In this document: positions 61,024 to 64,000 of the stretch, one piece after another
How the letters are laid out: each line of letters starts with the position of its first letter
How positions within the stretch are numbered: the stretch's first letter is position 1
Source of the DNA: Martinezella rhizogenes
GTDB lineage: Bacteria; Pseudomonadota; Alphaproteobacteria; Rhizobiales; Rhizobiaceae
Reading direction: 5' to 3'
Assembly: GCF_000799715.1 (NCBI RefSeq)
Contig: NZ_JUHG01000013.1
Coordinates: 744,001-808,000 of the forward strand
Length of the DNA stretch: 64,000 nucleotides
Made by a program: the position numbers and the translations under genes
Notes under the pieces: model-generated
Told to the model about the DNA's origin: nothing
Seen by the model: only the letters and a program-made list of their open reading frames with translations
Database searches by the model: none

Positions 61024-62445
61024 CTAGGATGCAACTCTGATCGCAGGTGTAATTTTCGCGAGGATTCGCTCAGCCAGCGCGATGGCCTGGGTACGCTGTT
61101 CGGTGATCGAACTCGATTCCCACGCAACCCCGCGCAAAGGATGGCCAATGGCGCTGAGATTGCGATGAATGCGCCCCTCTTCCGAAATCACGTCACCTTC
61201 GGGCGTGGCATCGATACCGAAGCCCGTACTGTGAGGGCGCACCTCGCCGCCATCGAGCAGGCTTTCCACGAAGGGATCGCGAATCTGTCGCCAGTCATGC
61301 AACTGGTGTCCGCGGCAATTGATGACGCCGTCGAATATCTGCTGTTCCTCACCTCTCCGCGTCCGGATGGTCGCCGCTATGCGATCCCTGGACGGTGTGA
61401 GGCCAAGGAGCCTCGCAGGCCCATGCGAAAGGCGGCCTTCCCCAATGACGGCCTGAATCGTCCTGTCGCTTTCGGGCGCGGAACGGTGCGCGGAAACATC
61501 CCAGAAAGCCCTGAGATGGCGGCCGAACCGCAACCGTTCCTGATCGCTTGCCTCCTGCCATAGCGGCAGAACATAAGGGCGAATGGCAAGTGGAAGCCCC
61601 TGCCAGTCTCCACCGGCGGCGGCAATGGCACGCCGCTCAGCCTTGACGGCCGAAAGCAGCGCACGGGCTGTTGCCGGCAGCGGGTTATCCGCCAGAAAAT
61701 CGCGGGCCACCTCCGCATTCCTGCGCCCTTCCACGAATTGGCCACGCCTCGAAATCACGCGATATTTGCCGCGATAGCCACGAGCCTCCATGCTGGCGAC
61801 GGCGTCCACCATCGACAAGCTTGAGCCGATCAACAGAATGTCCTTGCTGCCCAACAGCCGGTCGAGCGCGGCCGGATCCCAGGGATTGGCGGCAAACCGG
61901 AAATGACCCGCGACAGAGGCCTCCCAAGACGAAGGTTCCGCCTGAAAGACGCCAAGCGCCAGAACGGCTTCGTCAGCTTCGATCAAGGTCCCGTCCAAGG
62001 TCGTGACGCTGATTTTATGCGGGGCGGAGACCAGCTTTGCCGCCGGCGAACGGACATGACGAAACGTCGATCGGGAGACCGCTTGCCGGATGGCCCGATC
62101 AAGCTCGTCACGAACATAGGTTCCGTAGAGATAGCGTGGCGGGCTGCTGGATCCGATATCCTCCGGCAACCGCCAGCCACTGGCCGGACCGTTCTCAATC
62201 AGCCAACGCACGAGATGATCCGGATCTTCCGGATAGAGGGAGAAGGTCTCGGCAGCACCGTTCACCAGATGAACCGGCTCCGTCGTGCTATAGGCAACAC
62301 CGCGTCCAAGCTCCTCGCGTGGTTCGATGATGGTGATCGAAAGCGGCACTTCGGCGCGGTCGAGCAATTTGAGCGCCGTTAGCGCGCCGGCAAAACCGCC
62401 GCCGATAATGACAATCGAATGTTTCGTATAATGATCGATATGCAT
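61024..62445 (-). CDS. FAD/NAD(P)-binding oxidoreductase-like protein
   Basis: 473 residues from ATG at 62445 (GGAAAA ahead). Starts HSIVIIGGGFAGALTALKLL, an FAD Rossmann motif. EPREELGRGVAYSTTEPVHLVN and LLIGSSLSMVDAVASM follow; the latter is a second dinucleotide motif. GVINCRGHQLHDWRQIRDPF lies near the end. The GRGVAYST pattern marks the DUF4902/FAD-NAD(P)-binding group, often found beside sulfur or siderophore genes. It lies 46 bp behind the SfnB-like gene on the same strand. It may supply a hydroxylation or reductive step; unproven. Confidence 0.78.
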   Translation of the reverse strand: MHIDHYTKHSIVIIGGGFAGALTALKLLDRAEVPLSITIIEPREELGRGVAYSTTEPVHLVNGAAETFSLYPEDPDHLVRWLIENGPASGWRLPEDIGSSSPPRYLYGTYVRDELDRAIRQAVSRSTFRHVRSPAAKLVSAPHKISVTTLDGTLIEADEAVLALGVFQAEPSSWEASVAGHFRFAANPWDPAALDRLLGSKDILLIGSSLSMVDAVASMEARGYRGKYRVISRRGQFVEGRRNAEVARDFLADNPLPATARALLSAVKAERRAIAAAGGDWQGLPLAIRPYVLPLWQEASDQERLRFGRHLRAFWDVSAHRSAPESDRTIQAVIGEGRLSHGPARLLGLTPSRDRIAATIRTRRGEEQQIFDGVINCRGHQLHDWRQIRDPFVESLLDGGEVRPHSTGFGIDATPEGDVISEEGRIHRNLSAIGHPLRGVAWESSSITEQRTQAIALAERILAKITPAIRVAS

Positions 62446-62491
62446 GCGATTTTCCGGAGTAATTGCTATCATGCAGAGCCGCGGCTTGGCC

Positions 62492-63733
62492 TTAGAAGAC
62501 CTTGCCTTCCTCGAGATGCGTCGTCGTTCCGTTGATGTAATAGTCGCCGACCACCCTCGCCTTGTGCAGCAGCGGGTTGTGGTTGAGGAGCGTGCGGATG
62601 TTGCGCCAGTGGCGATCGAGATTGAGGTGACGCGAGGTCGCCGACCCGCCACCCAGCTCGAAGACATTGGTCGCGGCGGCAAGCGCAAGCTGCGAGGTGA
62701 CGATCTGTGTTCGCGCCGTCGTCAATGCGCTTTCGACCAGGGCCGCTTCCAGTTTTTGCGGATCGTCCTCCGCAAAGGCGACAACGGTCCGATCAAGTGC
62801 CCGCGCGCTCTCGCGGATCAGGGTATCGACCGCAAACGAACCGGCTGCGATCTCGCCCAGGATCTTCTGCACGAAGGGATCCGCATTTGCCGTTTCGGCA
62901 GCGCTATGAGCAGTCGATCGCGCCTGCCTGCGCACATAGCCCGTGCCCTCGGTAAGAACGCCGCGCACGGCGCCCGCCATCGAGGCGGCGAGATGCAGTT
63001 GCCGCAACGTCGAGGCATGGCGGCCGACAAGCGTATTCAGGCCTCGGGTGGAAATCTCGTGCGGCAGGACCTCGACATCTTCGAGCAGCACGCCGCCGCT
63101 TGCCGTCAGGCGCTGGCCCATGCCATCCCAGTCGTCGAGAATGGTGATGCCCTTGCGATCCACGGGCAGGAGAACGCCAACAAGCTGGTCTTCGTCGTTC
63201 CTGGCGCTAAAGGAGGCGAAGTCGGAAAAGGCCGTTCCCGTCGCGTACCATTTACGGCCGCTCAGCCGATAGCTGTCGCCGGATTTCGTCAGCCGTGTCG
63301 TTACGTCACCAGGGCGTTTGGTGCCCTGCTCCGTATGGGCACCGCCAAAGAGCTTGCCGGAGAGGACGCGGCCGAGCTGGGTCCGGTCGAGCGCCGTGTT
63401 GGGATTGAGCAGCAGCCCTTCAGTGAAATTGAAATGGCTTCTCAACGCATGAGCGACATTGGAGTCTGCCGCGCCGATCGTCATGATCATTTCGATATAA
63501 TCGACGACCGAACCGCCCGGACCTCCGAGATCGACGGGAATGCGTAATGTGCCGAGCCCTGCCTCCCTGAAGAGCCGGAACGCCTCGAACGGCAGCTCGC
63601 GCTCCAGGTCCCGCCTTGCCGCCTCCTTGGCAATCTCCGCCGCAAGCTCCGGCACCTTGGCAAGCAGCGCCGCCAGATTGGTGGAATGAGACACAGCCTG
63701 GACGGGCTGGATGGCTGGGGCGCTGGTCGGCAT
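62492..63733 (-). CDS. SfnB/DszC-like flavin monooxygenase, copy 3
   Basis: 413 residues of acyl-CoA dehydrogenase fold. FREAGLGTLRIPVDLGGPGG, SHFNFTEGLLLN, GRKWYATGTAFSDFASFSA (read in parts), DDWDGMGQRLTASGG, and the ending LDRHWRNIRTLLNHNPLLHKARVVGDY (read in parts). The HWRNIRT...HN tail belongs to DszC/SfnB-type monooxygenases. Less similar to the copies at 51025 and 53936 than they are to each other. Operon with the FAD protein and the partial oxidoreductase upstream. Confidence 0.86.
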   Translation of the reverse strand: MPTSAPAIQPVQAVSHSTNLAALLAKVPELAAEIAKEAARRDLERELPFEAFRLFREAGLGTLRIPVDLGGPGGSVVDYIEMIMTIGAADSNVAHALRSHFNFTEGLLLNPNTALDRTQLGRVLSGKLFGGAHTEQGTKRPGDVTTRLTKSGDSYRLSGRKWYATGTAFSDFASFSARNDEDQLVGVLLPVDRKGITILDDWDGMGQRLTASGGVLLEDVEVLPHEISTRGLNTLVGRHASTLRQLHLAASMAGAVRGVLTEGTGYVRRQARSTAHSAAETANADPFVQKILGEIAAGSFAVDTLIRESARALDRTVVAFAEDDPQKLEAALVESALTTARTQIVTSQLALAAATNVFELGGGSATSRHLNLDRHWRNIRTLLNHNPLLHKARVVGDYYINGTTTHLEEGKVF

Positions 63734-63802
63734 GGAGGAACTTTCTCGGCACCGGAAGGATGGATGTCAGGGCCCGCGACCGGCGAGCCCTGAGAGAGAT
63801 CG

Positions 63803-64000
63803 TCAGGCGACGGCGCGTGCAAGCGGCACGACATTGTCGGATGCCGATAGATTGCTGCGCGGCACCCGACCTTCGAGGGGGTGGCTTGGATCGTTGAAGC
63901 CAGGCGTCGACGGATGGCCCGTCGTCACCAGGCGATCGACCAGCGCTTCATCCTCGGCATCGAGCTTGACATCGAGGGCACGGATATAGCTATCCCAATG
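63803..64000 (-). CDS. C-terminus of an oxidoreductase, probably aldo/keto reductase (partial)
   Basis: Only the last 65 codons are in the window. They read WDSYIRALDVKLDAEDEALV, then GHPSTPGFNDPSHPLEGRVP, ending PLARAVA. The LDVKLDAEDEALVDRLV helix followed by a proline-rich tail resembles the end of aldo/keto reductases, but too little is present to be sure. It precedes the SfnB-like gene by 69 bp on the same strand. Confidence 0.5.
   Translation of the reverse strand, partial: HWDSYIRALDVKLDAEDEALVDRLVTTGHPSTPGFNDPSHPLEGRVPRSNLSASDNVVPLARAVA

Overview
The window is about 64 kb of high-GC DNA with features typical of Rhizobiaceae (Rhizobium/Agrobacterium type). These are dense short-spaced operons with ATGA or TAATG overlaps, a complete erythritol locus of the rhizobial kind with an RbsA-type transporter, many ABC uptake systems, a small DUF1127 gene, a dispersed rhizobial intergenic repeat behind the fba gene, and an alphaproteobacterial anti-Shine-Dalgarno small RNA. 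The species assignment is inference. I saw no rRNA, tRNA, CRISPR array, IS element or phage gene, and cannot say whether this is chromosome, chromid or plasmid.

Layout. (1) 1-2.6 kb: the end of an amino-acid ABC permease with an SDR, divergent from a Nac-like LysR regulator. (2) 2.6-7.9 kb, minus strand: a biotin-dependent operon (biotin carrier, biotin carboxylase, a second carrier-like protein without the biotin lysine, PxpB/KipI and PxpC/KipA halves, aminotransferase). (3) 8.3-26.3 kb: polyol catabolism. A class II aldolase is followed by two sets of genes on opposite strands. The minus-strand unit carries DUF2291, ATPase, permease, binding protein, a DeoR regulator, an FGGY kinase and a GlpD-like dehydrogenase. 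The plus-strand unit is eryA-eryB-eryC-eryD-eryR-tpiB-rpiB, the full route from erythritol to D-erythrose 4-phosphate. A 920-bp AT-rich control region with an exact 16-bp repeat lies between them. (4) 26.3-30.7 kb, minus strand: a peptide-export cassette made of a C39 peptidase-ABC exporter, an HlyD adaptor, a 79-residue double-glycine peptide, a strong hairpin and a degenerate receiver-like protein. This is my best candidate for an undescribed system.

(5) 30.8-37.5 kb: peptidase T, a GNAT, an alpha/beta-hydrolase remnant, a secreted glycine-rich repeat protein, a flavin monooxygenase, a serine-rich small protein and an MFS transporter. (6) 37.6-45.2 kb: a LacI-controlled fucoside unit (GH29 fucosidase, nucleotidyltransferase, sugar ABC importer) with two matching operators and a clear promoter. 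(7) 45.2-47 kb: a DUF1127 gene followed on the same strand by four consecutive hairpins, each showing CCTCCTCCC in the loop, and a P5C-reductase-like gene. (8) 47-64 kb: an organosulfur region. A divergent pair of operons holds a sulfonate-type ABC importer on one side and, on the other, two DszC/SfnB-like plus NtaA/DszA-like monooxygenase pairs, a glutaredoxin-like DUF3088 protein and a nitroreductase. LysR, a lone Tat-exported binding protein, an FAD/NAD(P) protein, a third SfnB-like enzyme and the end of an oxidoreductase follow. A 32-bp AT-rich motif is shared by two promoters of this region.

Functions were read from translated sequence by family recognition only; no database search was run.
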